A stretch of DNA of 64,000 nt. It comes from Microbacterium sp. ET2 (GTDB lineage Bacteria > Actinomycetota > Actinomycetes > Actinomycetales > Microbacteriaceae). Made by a program: the position numbers and the translations under genes. Below, piece by piece: positions 26,104 to 33,735 of the stretch. Each line of letters opens with the position of its first letter. Position 1 is the first letter of the stretch. The notes beneath the pieces are model-generated. The model saw nothing but the letters and a program-made list of their open reading frames with translations. It was not told the DNA's origin and ran no database searches. Where the stretch lies: the NCBI RefSeq assembly GCF_030347395.1, contig NZ_CP128170.1, forward strand, positions 2,232,001 to 2,296,000, read 5' to 3'.

Positions 26104-26873
26104 CGCGCCTCCGTCACCGAGAGGCTCCGATCGCCGAGGTCGATCTCGGCGGGGAGGGGAAGCGGGGTGCGCTGGTGTGCGAGGAGCGGATGCCGGTTGC
26201 CGGCAGTGCGCACGAAGGTGCCGTTGGTCGAGCCGAGGTCGGTGATCCACAGGCGCGCGCCGTCCCACTCCAGGCGTGCGTGCGACTTGGACAGCGAGCG
26301 CGAGAGATCGGGCCATTGGAACGCTTCGGCCGGGGCGTCGGCGGGAGCGGTGGGCGTGCGTCCGAGGATGAGGGCGGATTCGAGGGAGAGGCGCTCGCCG
26401 GAGTCGAGGCGGACGAGCGGCACACCCCCGCGGGCGGCGGGTCGGGGCCGGGGCGCCGGTGCCGGCGTCTGCGGGAAGGTCACGGGGGCCAGAGCCGGTG
26501 CGAAGGGGTCGCGGCCGCGCCGCAGGTCGAAGGTCTCGAGCTTTCCGCGCAGCAGCGCCGGGAGGAATGAGCGGCCTGCGGCCGCGCCGGTGAGCGCCTT
26601 CACCGTGCGCAATCCCACGGCGAGCCCGCCGAGGGCGCGGCCCGTGCGGGCGAACTGCCAGGCGGTGAGGGCGATGAGGATCGCGGCGATGACGAGAAGC
26701 GCGGCGCCGAGGGCAGGCGCTCCCGTGACGAGGGCGAGCATGCCGCCGATCGTGGCCACCAGCGGAGCAGCGAGGTCGATGAAGACGGCCCCCGCGAACT
26801 GGCCGGCCCGAGCGCGGGCGGTGAGCACGAGGGGGTCGACGTCAGCCAAGCGCAGCGAATCCTGTGTGGTCAT
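26100..26873 (-). CDS. RDD-FHA domain protein, first gene of the T7SS operon
   Basis: The 257-residue protein has an N-terminal RDD-like membrane domain (about residues 15-110, three helices), a Pro-rich linker (135-150) and a C-terminal FHA domain (about 155-255). The FHA core is visible as LILGRTP, SRSLSKSHARLEW and DLGSTNGTFV. FHA domains bind phosphothreonine, so this protein may link Ser/Thr kinase signalling to the secretion complex at the membrane. It opens the seven-gene operon: a TAAGAT -10 box lies 30 bases before the start. No kinase gene is in the window. Confidence 0.85.
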   Translation of the reverse strand: MTTQDSLRLADVDPLVLTARARAGQFAGAVFIDLAAPLVATIGGMLALVTGAPALGAALLVIAAILIALTAWQFARTGRALGGLAVGLRTVKALTGAAAGRSFLPALLRGKLETFDLRRGRDPFAPALAPVTFPQTPAPAPRPRPAARGGVPLVRLDSGERLSLESALILGRTPTAPADAPAEAFQWPDLSRSLSKSHARLEWDGARLWITDLGSTNGTFVRTAGNRHPLLAHQRTPLPLPAEIDLGDRSLSVTEAR

Positions 26874-26903
26874 CGTGTTCTTCCCGATCCGGCGAACCCT
26901 CCG

Positions 26904-26909
26904 ATCTTA
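26904..26909 (-). promoter_or_regulatory. Candidate -10 box of the T7SS operon
   Basis: TAAGAT on the minus strand lies 30 bases before the ATG of the FHA gene, followed by GGGAAGA as a possible ribosome site. No good -35 box is seen; the region overlaps the end of the upstream TetR gene. Confidence 0.35.
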
Positions 26910-26926
26910 GTCGGGGCCGCTTCTGA

Positions 26927-27523
26927 TCAGGCTTTCGGGCGGACGGCGGTCAGGGCGGCGTCGACGTAGTAGAGGAGTGGCCGCGCCCCGTCATCCCGCG
27001 TCCACGCCTCTCCGGCGAGGTCGATACAAGTGATGGCGGTTCCGACGAGCACCCGAGCGGCGAGTGCGCGGGCGTCGGTGGGGGGCGGGAGCCGTCGTTC
27101 GACCTCCGGGACGAGGTCGTCGTACCAGCGCAGGTGCTTCTCGATGCTGCGTGCGCGAAGGGACGGCGTGCCGTACATCATGCGCGACACCGCGAGCATC
27201 TGAGCCTGGTCGGGTGCGGCGAGGGTGGCTGTGACCGCCGCCTGGAGCGCCTCCCAGGCATCCTCATCGGTGGGGCGCTTCTCGAGCTCGGCGCGCAGGA
27301 GCGCGCCGTCCGCGACGAAGTGGCCGAGCACCACGTCCTCCTTCGTTCCGAAGTAGCGGAAGAAGGACCGCCGGGAGATCCCCGCCGCCTGCGCGATCTC
27401 GTCGATGGTGGTGTTGTCGAACCCATTGGCGAGGAACAGGCCCATCGCGACCTCGGTGATCTCGGCGTACGCGCGTTGGCGGGAGCGGGCCCAGAGGCCG
27501 GGAGCAGGGGTGGGGGAGGTCAT
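26927..27523 (-). CDS. TetR-family transcriptional repressor
   Basis: The 198-residue protein has an N-terminal helix-turn-helix (about 20-65: GFDNTTIDEIAQAAGISRRSFFRYFGTKEDV) and an all-alpha ligand domain resembling TetR proteins with the MftR-type C-terminus. It diverges from an SDR gene across 73 bases. That gap contains a perfect dyad overlapping the SDR promoter, so repression of the SDR gene, and perhaps itself, is likely. A TAGGAT box six bases before its ATG suggests a leaderless message. The ligand is unknown. Confidence 0.9.
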   Translation of the reverse strand: MTSPTPAPGLWARSRQRAYAEITEVAMGLFLANGFDNTTIDEIAQAAGISRRSFFRYFGTKEDVVLGHFVADGALLRAELEKRPTDEDAWEALQAAVTATLAAPDQAQMLAVSRMMYGTPSLRARSIEKHLRWYDDLVPEVERRLPPPTDARALAARVLVGTAITCIDLAGEAWTRDDGARPLLYYVDAALTAVRPKA

Positions 27524-27596
27524 TTCAGCATCCTAGGACAGCGTGACTTCCTCTGCCGGTTTGGCACTAGGTGCCAGTCAGGCATAGGATGCGAGA
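27524..27596. promoter_or_regulatory. Divergent TetR/SDR promoters with a perfect operator dyad
   Basis: A perfect palindrome TGGCAC-TAG-GTGCCA (27562-27576) overlaps TTGGCA (-35, 27561-27566) of the rightward promoter, whose -10 is TAGGAT (27585-27590). Both -10 boxes (27585-27590 rightward, 27530-27535 leftward) lie six bases from their start codons. The dyad is the natural TetR operator candidate. Confidence 0.6.
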
Positions 27597-28415
27597 ATGA
27601 CGACTCCCACTGCACTCGACTTCCCTGCCCAGACGGTTCTCATCACCGGCGCGAGCGCCGGCATAGGCGCGGAATTCGCGCACCAGCTCGCCGCACGCGG
27701 CAGTGACCTCGTTCTCGTGGCCCGACGCGCGGATCGGCTCCGAGCGCTCGCCGACCAGCTCGCCGCGACGTACGGCGTGCGCGCGCTCGCGCTCCCCGCG
27801 GACCTCTCCGAGCCGGGCATCGGTGAGCGCCTGCGCACGCGGACCGCCGAGGCGGGTTTCGCCGTGACGGGCGTCGTCAACAACGCCGGTTTCGCCAATC
27901 ACGGTCTACTCCATGAGGCGCGGCTGAGCGACCTTCAACGCGAGATCGCCGTGGATGTGTCGAGCGTCGTGGAGATCACCCATGCGTTTCTTCCGCAGCT
28001 GCGCGCGCGGCGCGACGGCTTCGTCGTCAACGTCGCGAGCATGTCGGCCTACGCGGCGAACCCCACCATGGCGGTGTACGCGGCGACGAAAGCGTTCGTA
28101 CTCAGCTTCACCGAGGGGGTGTGGTTCGAGTCGCGAGGAACTGGGGTGCGGGTGATGGCCCTCGTCCCCGGCGCGACCGAGACGGAGTTCTTCCAGGTGG
28201 CCGGCGAAGCTGCAGGCGGCGGTGCCCGTCGCATGTCGGCTGAGGCCGTGGCCCGCACTGCTCTGACGGCGATCGCCCGGCGTACACCGCCGGTCACCGT
28301 CATCGCGGGAACCTCGAATCGTCTGTCCGCCATCGCCACCCGGCTTGCCGGGCGCCGACGCATGACCGAGTTCGTCGGGCGCTTGATGATGCGTGATCAG
28401 CCGGTGCGGGCCTGA
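27597..28415 (+). CDS. SDR-family oxidoreductase (DltE/YqjQ-like)
   Basis: The 272-residue classical SDR has TGASAGIGAEFA for cofactor binding and an Arg-Arg after strand 2 (VARRADRL) that favours NADPH. It also has the NNAG motif, SMSAY with the catalytic Ser, and Tyr-x3-Lys in YAATKAFV. It resembles the family of short-chain dehydrogenases acting on ketones or aldehydes; the substrate is unknown. Expression is probably controlled by the divergent TetR gene. The start codon follows a -10 box at leaderless distance. Confidence 0.9.
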   Translation: MTTPTALDFPAQTVLITGASAGIGAEFAHQLAARGSDLVLVARRADRLRALADQLAATYGVRALALPADLSEPGIGERLRTRTAEAGFAVTGVVNNAGFANHGLLHEARLSDLQREIAVDVSSVVEITHAFLPQLRARRDGFVVNVASMSAYAANPTMAVYAATKAFVLSFTEGVWFESRGTGVRVMALVPGATETEFFQVAGEAAGGGARRMSAEAVARTALTAIARRTPPVTVIAGTSNRLSAIATRLAGRRRMTEFVGRLMMRDQPVRA

Positions 28416-28471
28416 GGGGCGATACGCCGCGCCTCAGCTGCGTCGACGACATCCCCCGTGAGCCTGTTCAC
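28397..28471 (-). pseudogene. 24-codon remnant of an Imm35-like immunity gene
   Basis: A GTG at 28471 overlaps the stop of the TNT-like gene (GTGA) and opens a frame that stops after 24 codons. Its DVVDAAEARRIA segment matches DVVDAVEAQRIA at the N-terminus of the Imm35-like protein encoded at 29786-30076. The DNA of the two stretches is also close over about 35 bases. The rest of the immunity gene is missing and the frame runs into the end of the SDR gene. This looks like a deleted second immunity gene that was once coupled to the TNT-like gene. Confidence 0.55.
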
Positions 28472-29097
28472 GGCGTCGCGATCCTCCGCAGCTGTCCTTC
28501 TCGCACGAGGTCGCGGACGCCCATCGAGGGGTCTTGGACCGCGAATCGGATGCCGCCCCCTTCGCGGCCGAACCACGGCGGTGTGACGGTGGCGGCAACC
28601 CGGATCGGGGCCGTCGTGAGGAAGGACTGGAGGGGCTGATCCAGGGCGGCCACCGGAAGCGAGCGCGCCTCGAAGGACGTGCCGGTCGGGTAGAGGAGGA
28701 ACCCGTCGAGGGCTCCGATCCGGTCGACCAGCAGTCCGGCGGGCAGGTCGATCACGGTGTCCTTCACGCCGCGAGCGGCGAGATCCATCACGTGCGGAGC
28801 GGCCCAGGAGAGAAGTCGTTCCCGCTCGATATCGGGTAGTTCCTCCGGCTCGGGGAGCGGCGACAGCGCGTACTGGAACAGGGCGGTGACGATCTCCGGC
28901 GCCGATGGGCGTCGCAACAGGACGCGCGCCGTCCCGTAGTCGACGGTGGAAAGGGTCCACCGGTCACCGGCGTCGGCGATGACAAGAGCCCCTTCCCAGG
29001 GCACCCCGTCATCCCCGGGGAGGAGGACGGCACGGTCGGGGACACCGTTCTCGCGCAGGGTGGTTCGGACGTCCGCCCACGAGATCTCGGGCGTCAT
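28468..29097 (-). CDS. TNT-like domain protein lacking the catalytic Gln
   Basis: This 209-residue protein has an unrecognised N-terminal half (1-110). Its C-terminal half aligns with the TNT domain of the large effector at 30069-33047: DRIG for DRFG, FEARSLP (Arg145) for FEQRALP, and PPWFGREGGGIR for APAFGQPGGGIQ. In M. tuberculosis TNT the Gln after the Gly triplet (Gln822) is needed for NAD+ hydrolysis; here it is Arg184. It has no WXG region or signal peptide. It may be an inactive relative, an antagonist or a decayed toxin tip. ATG 29097 has a GAGGAGA ribosome site; the longer upstream start at 29142 does not. A TAGGCT box lies at 29132-29137. Confidence 0.65.
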   Translation of the reverse strand: MTPEISWADVRTTLRENGVPDRAVLLPGDDGVPWEGALVIADAGDRWTLSTVDYGTARVLLRRPSAPEIVTALFQYALSPLPEPEELPDIERERLLSWAAPHVMDLAARGVKDTVIDLPAGLLVDRIGALDGFLLYPTGTSFEARSLPVAALDQPLQSFLTTAPIRVAATVTPPWFGREGGGIRFAVQDPSMGVRDLVREGQLRRIATP

Positions 29098-29177
29098 CGG
29101 TCTCCTCTTTCGTCGCAGGACATCGCGATCAAGCCTATGCACACGGCCGGAATGTCGATCGACGTCAGAATAGGGCT

Positions 29178-29609
29178 GTGGATGACGCTGGAATTCTCGC
29201 GATGTGGGCCGACCGCCTGTCCTACCTCCCGCTGACGGGCGACGGGAGGTTGCTGGTCGGGTGGGGCGACCTGGAGACGGCGTTCGCCATTCGCCAGGAC
29301 CGCGAGGGGTTCACCGTCGACAAGCAGAGTCGAGGTCAGTGGACGACGCTCGGGCGCTTCTCGTCACGGTCGGAAGCGGAGACCTTCCTCGCGGTCTGCC
29401 TGGCATCGATCTGGCGCGCCGATCGCGGGCTCGGAGATGTCTTCCCCGCCGAACCCGCACCGGACACCACCGTCACCCGGATCGATCAGGGATACGACGT
29501 CGAAGCCCGAGGACACGAAGCATCCTTCCGTCAACGCACAGACGCCAAGCGCTACACCTACGTCGCCGGCCTCGGACTCCGTCAGGTCAACGGCTTCCTC
29601 ATGCAGTAG
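29178..29609 (+). CDS. Imm61-like immunity protein
   Basis: The 143-residue protein has the pattern I associate with Imm61: an N-terminal Trp-containing helix (MWADRLSYL), a strand pair FAIRQDREGFTVDKQSRGQW, and SEAETFLAVCLAS near the middle. Immunity proteins of this kind bind polymorphic toxins inside the producing cell. It stands on the plus strand between a TNT-like gene and an Imm35-like gene. The start is GTG 29178, six bases after CAGAAT, again at leaderless distance. It could protect against the TNT domain of the nearby effector, but this pairing is inference only. Confidence 0.5.
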   Translation: MDDAGILAMWADRLSYLPLTGDGRLLVGWGDLETAFAIRQDREGFTVDKQSRGQWTTLGRFSSRSEAETFLAVCLASIWRADRGLGDVFPAEPAPDTTVTRIDQGYDVEARGHEASFRQRTDAKRYTYVAGLGLRQVNGFLMQ

Positions 29610-29771
29610 GCGGGCCGGTCGTCGGGTTCCCGATCAACATGGCGTCGATGTCCGCTCTCGACGTGCGCCAGCCACCCCATCTCGCACGCGACGGCCCAGC
29701 AGTTCGGCCAGCTCGGGCTCGTAGGCGTCCGTTCCGGTTGTGCCGTCTCGCTCGAAGAGCCTGCTCTCCAC
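29599..29771 (-). pseudogene. Possible small gene remnant between two immunity genes
   Basis: From GTG 29771 a protein-like frame reads LFERDGTTGTDAYEPELAEL and then stops after 45 codons (29634). In another frame a plausible C-terminus, ADIDAMLIGNPTTGPPTA, ends at 29599. A frame break between them would make a protein of about 55 residues. I cannot assign a family. The remainder of this 176-base gap shows nothing else. Confidence 0.25.
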
Positions 29772-29785
29772 TTACGGCCGAGTTG

Positions 29786-30076
29786 TCACTCACGCTCCCG
29801 GATGCGGGCGAGTTGGATGTCGGCCGGCTCCGCGCTCCCCAGGCGGAACGGCGGCGAACCATCCTTGGGTATGGCGAAGGGTCCATTGCCTGCAAGCGCC
29901 TGCATGATGTCCCCCTCTTCCATGAAGGCGCGGCTCTGGTAGCCCTGCACCCACCAGCGACCGTGATCCTCTGGTTCACCGACGAGCACGCAGGGGACAC
30001 CTCCGTTGCGCTCTCCCTCGGCGAGGAGCTCCACGGCGATGCGCTGCGCCTCGACAGCGTCGACGACGTCAGCCAT
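29786..30076 (-). CDS. Imm35-like (YrhB-type) immunity protein
   Basis: This 96-residue protein contains WWVQGYQSRAFMEEGD followed by ALAGNGPFAIPKDG, the Imm35/YrhB signature (Trp-rich strand, Ser-Arg, then GNGP). Imm35 proteins are known partners of papain-fold (Tox-PL) toxins. Its ATG overlaps the last codons of the effector gene by eight bases, so toxin and immunity are translationally coupled. Together these facts make it the likely antidote to the C-terminal Tox-PL domain. It would act in the cytosol of the producer. Confidence 0.72.
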   Translation of the reverse strand: MADVVDAVEAQRIAVELLAEGERNGGVPCVLVGEPEDHGRWWVQGYQSRAFMEEGDIMQALAGNGPFAIPKDGSPPFRLGSAEPADIQLARIRERE

Positions 30077-33047
30077 TCTTCGTCACCATGAGTCCGATTC
30101 TCGACACATCTTCGAGGCGGGCGAAAGCGCCGGTCTGCGCATCCAAGAACACCACGCCGTTGCGATCGTGGATGACGTTGAACACGTGAGCCGACCCATT
30201 CGGTCTCGCGATGTAGACGACCCCGCGGCTGCCCTCGGGCATGGCGGTCATCCGCGCGACGACATCCTGATATCCACCCATCCACTGGAAGTTCGGTTCG
30301 ATGCCGAGTCCGGTGAAGATGTCTCCCACGTCACGGGGTACGGCGGAGGGCATCGCCGATGCCGGCGTTCCTTCCATGACGCGATCGAACGCGATCACGC
30401 ATCGCGTGCAGTTCTGATCCCATCCTCGCTGGGCGAATCCCGGATCGAGCGTGCCGGCTTGAAGGCCGTCGAACCGCGTCGCATTGACGCCGAGAAGCCC
30501 CGGGTACTCGTGCCGGATGATCGAGCGCTGCAGGTCAGCCGGGATGCTGTCGAAGTGAAGCGCCGTCACATCGACAGCACCGGGGACCGGTGAGGAGAAG
30601 TCGCTGAGTGCGTTGGCGCCCGCGTCCAGACCACTCGGCACCGTCGGGGTCGTCGACTCGATGATCCGGTAGTCGTTCGACAGCAGCTGCTCGACGCTGA
30701 GAACACCGTCGACGTCGTCGACGAACTGCAGCTGGATGCCGCCGCCCGGCTGACCGAACGCGGGAGCGACCTCGGAGACCTCGATGTGGACCCCGGGAGG
30801 GAGCTCATCGGTGAGACGGAACACGTGATACCCGGCGTTGAGGTTGCCGCCCGGCAACGCCCGCTGCTCGAACAGCACACCCTCCGGCGAGAGGTAGGCG
30901 CCACCGCTCCCGCCGAAGCGGTCGATCGTGTCGCCGTAGTCGCGGCGGAACGCCTCCATGTCGGTGTACGATACGCGCGAGCCGGGAACCGCGCCGTCGT
31001 TGCCGGGGTAGATGGGGCGGTTGTCCGGACCCATGTACCGCTCTTCCCACTCTGCGCGGGTGTAGGGCTCGCCATCCGACCCGCGACCGTAGGGCGCCTC
31101 GGGGTCGGAGACGAGGTGCCGGATGTCGGCCGGCACGTCAGCCGGCGGCGCGTACTGGTCGGCCAGTGTCCCGTGATCGGCGCGAGGCTCCCCGTATTCG
31201 GGATCGATGTCTCCCCCGCGGTGCTCCGGTCCCTCGGTCCAGCCGTCGCCCTCGTCGCCGCGACCGACCGGAGCCGACCCGTCGCCCGGGCCCGAACCGT
31301 CGCCCGATCCTGCGCCGTTTCCGGCGGGTCCGTTCGTGTCCGCGCTGGCGCCGCCCGACCCGCCGGTCTCGGTGCGCACCGGTGCCTCGTCCACGACCGC
31401 GTTCGCCGGCGCAGGGCCGGTCTCGCCGCGCACGCCACCCGCATTCACCAGTTCCGGCTCGCGCACGGGCGCGGGAACGGATGCTTCGGCCCCGCCGTCG
31501 CCGGCGCGGACGCCACCGGCCACGGCGTTGTCGAGAGAGCCCGCCGGCATCTCGATCACACCGCCGGGGAACTCCAGCACGGGCGCGCCGGTCTCGTCGA
31601 CCCGGGCGTAGACGTTCTGCGGGTCGACGCCGACCTCGTCCAGCAAGCGCATCGCCGACGTCGGGTCGGTCGCGGTGTACACCTCGACGGGGCCGAGGTT
31701 CACGTCGACGGGGGTGGTGTCGAGACGCCCGATGAGGTTGTCCAGGCTCCCGAGCCCGGCGCTTCCCAGGCGCATGGTGCCGTTCACGGCCCAGGCGGCC
31801 GGGTCGACGAAGTCGGCGACCCGCGCCATCCGGGAGAGGACGGATGCCGCTGTCGAGGCCGTCTTCACTCCGGCGACCGCCGCACCGCCCACCGGGATGA
31901 GCGCCGTGCCGACGTTGAACACCGACTCGCCGAGTGCGGTACCGGGGTCATCGGCCCACTTGTCCCAGGCGATGAGCGCCTTGCCGGTGTTGATCGCGGC
32001 CTCGTCCGCCTGTGCTTTGAAGTCGCGCACCTCCTGCGGCAGGAACCCGTCGCCGCCGAGCTGCTGCATGAGCGAATCGGCGTGGAAGATCGGAGCGAGC
32101 ACACCGGTGTTGGCGGCGCCGGCGAACAGCAGATTGCCCAGGTTCCCCCAGGCCGCCCCGTAGGCGTCGCCGGAGAAGAAGTCACCGGTCGCGGGGTTGT
32201 AACCGAGGACCAGAGTGCCGAGGCCCTCGACCGTGCCCCAGATCCCGCCGACGGCGATGCCCTCCCAGAGGAAGTCCTTGAAGACGAATTTCGCCGTCGC
32301 CTCGCCGCAGCCCTCGGTGCGCTCGACCTCGGCGCCCCACGGCATCTCGGTGCCCTCCGGGATCTCCTCGATCCCGTATCCGAGGGCGTCGTCCTCCGAC
32401 TGCGCGGCCCGGAGCGGATCAGCGCCGTACAGGGCGCGGATGGTGTTCGCACAGTCGCGCTCGGCCTCCCACAGCAGTACCTGCTGTGCGTTCACCTGCG
32501 CGATGAGGTCGTTGTTGCGGTCGACATACTCCTGGACCTCGTGCCACTCCTTCGTGACGGTCCGGTACTGCTCCACCGGCTCGGCCGTCGACGTGGATCC
32601 AGTCGCGCCGTAGGCGTTCCACGACCCCGAATACGTTGCCGTCGTGCCCCCGTACGACCCGTACGCGGTGTACGCGGGGTTCAGCTCCTGCACCTGCACG
32701 CCGCCGGCGATCTCCGCGCGGAAGGCCTGCGCGTCCAGGCGCAGCTGATCCAGTGCCGCCTTGATCGGGCGCACCGCCTCGGCGAACCCGTTCAGCGCCT
32801 GCGAGACGACGGAGAGGTTGTCTCCGACCTGCGTGGACTGGGTGTTCACCGGCTGCATCAGGTCGAGAACGATGCCTGATTCGGGCGCCTCGTACACCGC
32901 GGCCATGCCCTGCCACTTCGTGTGCACGGCGGCCCCGTGGTCGCGCACCTGGCCGGAGATGGTGCTCACCGTGCCCGCATGCAGCTCGATGGTGTCCGGA
33001 TCGATGTCCTTGCCCGGAATCGCGTCCGGATCGATGGCACTCGGCAT
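30069..33047 (-). CDS. T7SS polymorphic toxin with WXG-like N-terminus, TNT domain and C-terminal papain-fold domain
   Basis: The 992-residue effector has a WXG100-like helical start with KWQGMAAVYEAPES (about 44-57). A long middle contains hydrophobic helices (about 250-420), and a Gly/Pro/Asp-rich linker spans about 540-640. A TNT domain follows (about 660-800): DRFG at 709-712, Arg729 in FEQRALP, and Gln772 in GQPGGGIQ. The C-terminal 120 residues form a papain-like Tox-PL domain with Cys880 (or Cys883) in QNCTRCVIAFD, His954 in SAHVFNVIHD and Asp969 in LDAQTG. TNT domains destroy NAD+ and Tox-PL domains are predicted deamidases or proteases. Two catalytic tips on one chain are unusual. 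It is the fourth gene of a five-gene operon ending in Imm35. Export through the nearby T7SS is inferred. Confidence 0.82.
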   Translation of the reverse strand: MPSAIDPDAIPGKDIDPDTIELHAGTVSTISGQVRDHGAAVHTKWQGMAAVYEAPESGIVLDLMQPVNTQSTQVGDNLSVVSQALNGFAEAVRPIKAALDQLRLDAQAFRAEIAGGVQVQELNPAYTAYGSYGGTTATYSGSWNAYGATGSTSTAEPVEQYRTVTKEWHEVQEYVDRNNDLIAQVNAQQVLLWEAERDCANTIRALYGADPLRAAQSEDDALGYGIEEIPEGTEMPWGAEVERTEGCGEATAKFVFKDFLWEGIAVGGIWGTVEGLGTLVLGYNPATGDFFSGDAYGAAWGNLGNLLFAGAANTGVLAPIFHADSLMQQLGGDGFLPQEVRDFKAQADEAAINTGKALIAWDKWADDPGTALGESVFNVGTALIPVGGAAVAGVKTASTAASVLSRMARVADFVDPAAWAVNGTMRLGSAGLGSLDNLIGRLDTTPVDVNLGPVEVYTATDPTSAMRLLDEVGVDPQNVYARVDETGAPVLEFPGGVIEMPAGSLDNAVAGGVRAGDGGAEASVPAPVREPELVNAGGVRGETGPAPANAVVDEAPVRTETGGSGGASADTNGPAGNGAGSGDGSGPGDGSAPVGRGDEGDGWTEGPEHRGGDIDPEYGEPRADHGTLADQYAPPADVPADIRHLVSDPEAPYGRGSDGEPYTRAEWEERYMGPDNRPIYPGNDGAVPGSRVSYTDMEAFRRDYGDTIDRFGGSGGAYLSPEGVLFEQRALPGGNLNAGYHVFRLTDELPPGVHIEVSEVAPAFGQPGGGIQLQFVDDVDGVLSVEQLLSNDYRIIESTTPTVPSGLDAGANALSDFSSPVPGAVDVTALHFDSIPADLQRSIIRHEYPGLLGVNATRFDGLQAGTLDPGFAQRGWDQNCTRCVIAFDRVMEGTPASAMPSAVPRDVGDIFTGLGIEPNFQWMGGYQDVVARMTAMPEGSRGVVYIARPNGSAHVFNVIHDRNGVVFLDAQTGAFARLEDVSRIGLMVTKNG

Positions 33048-33050
33048 CGG

Positions 33051-33395
33051 TCACCTCACCCCCGGGGGCAGCACGGGCGGGTAGACCGTCGCGTGCGCCG
33101 CAGACTGCGCATTGGCCGCCATGTCCAGGTCGCCCTGCACATAGGCCTCCGTTGCGCTCACCACGCCCGTCGCGGCCGCGCCGATCCGAGCACTCATCCC
33201 CTGGATACGAGGACCCTCGTGAATCTGGAAGTACGACTGCACCGCTTCAGCGATCGCGGCCGACTGCGAGGCGGTCACCGCCCCCTCGAGGGCGGGACTG
33301 AGGTTGTTCAACGCGGTGCCGAGAGCCTCGGCATCGACGTTGACGTCCTGCAGTACGGCGACGACCCCCGACGGTTGGATTCTCCAGCCCGTCAC
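33051..33395 (-). CDS. DUF6507-like small helical protein
   Basis: The product is 114 residues and starts MTGWRIQPSGVVAVLQDV, as DUF6507 proteins do. Two long helices (about 20-60 and 65-105) make it look like an ESX partner protein. It sits three bases before the effector gene and probably pairs with or escorts it, an inference from position. No enzymatic motif is present. Confidence 0.7.
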   Translation of the reverse strand: MTGWRIQPSGVVAVLQDVNVDAEALGTALNNLSPALEGAVTASQSAAIAEAVQSYFQIHEGPRIQGMSARIGAAATGVVSATEAYVQGDLDMAANAQSAAHATVYPPVLPPGVR

Positions 33396-33408
33396 AGGTC
33401 AGCCCCTC

Positions 33409-33720
33409 TCAGCCGATGGATTCGACCGCGGTGCGCGCCTTGCCGAGAGCGGTCTGCGCCGACTCGTCATTGCGCTCCAGCGACGAGCGGAGCGTCTGGA
33501 TGATGGAGCGCACCTCGCCCGCGGCGTTCTTCCACCGCAACTCCTTGGCGCGATAGTCCTCCGAGACGCCGTCGGCGGCGTAATCGGCCATCGCGGCGTT
33601 CACGTCGCGGTCGTGCGCGTCGATCAGCGTCTCGAGCTGCGCGGCCACGCGGTTGAAGTTGTCCTGGGCATTCTGCGATGCCGGAATGCTGTAGTCCCGA
33701 CGGTCACCCTGATTCGCCAT
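33409..33720 (-). CDS. WXG100-like small secreted partner (second of pair)
   Basis: This 103-residue helical protein contains YRAKELRWKNAAGEV in the middle turn, where WXG100 proteins have Trp-x-Gly; here the third residue is Asn, so the motif is imperfect. The two flanking helices are of the right length for a four-helix hairpin dimer. It lies between another small helical gene (15 bases upstream) and the DUF6507-like gene (13 bases downstream). Confidence 0.65.
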   Translation of the reverse strand: MANQGDRRDYSIPASQNAQDNFNRVAAQLETLIDAHDRDVNAAMADYAADGVSEDYRAKELRWKNAAGEVRSIIQTLRSSLERNDESAQTALGKARTAVESIG

Positions 33721-33735
33721 GATGATCCCCTCCCG

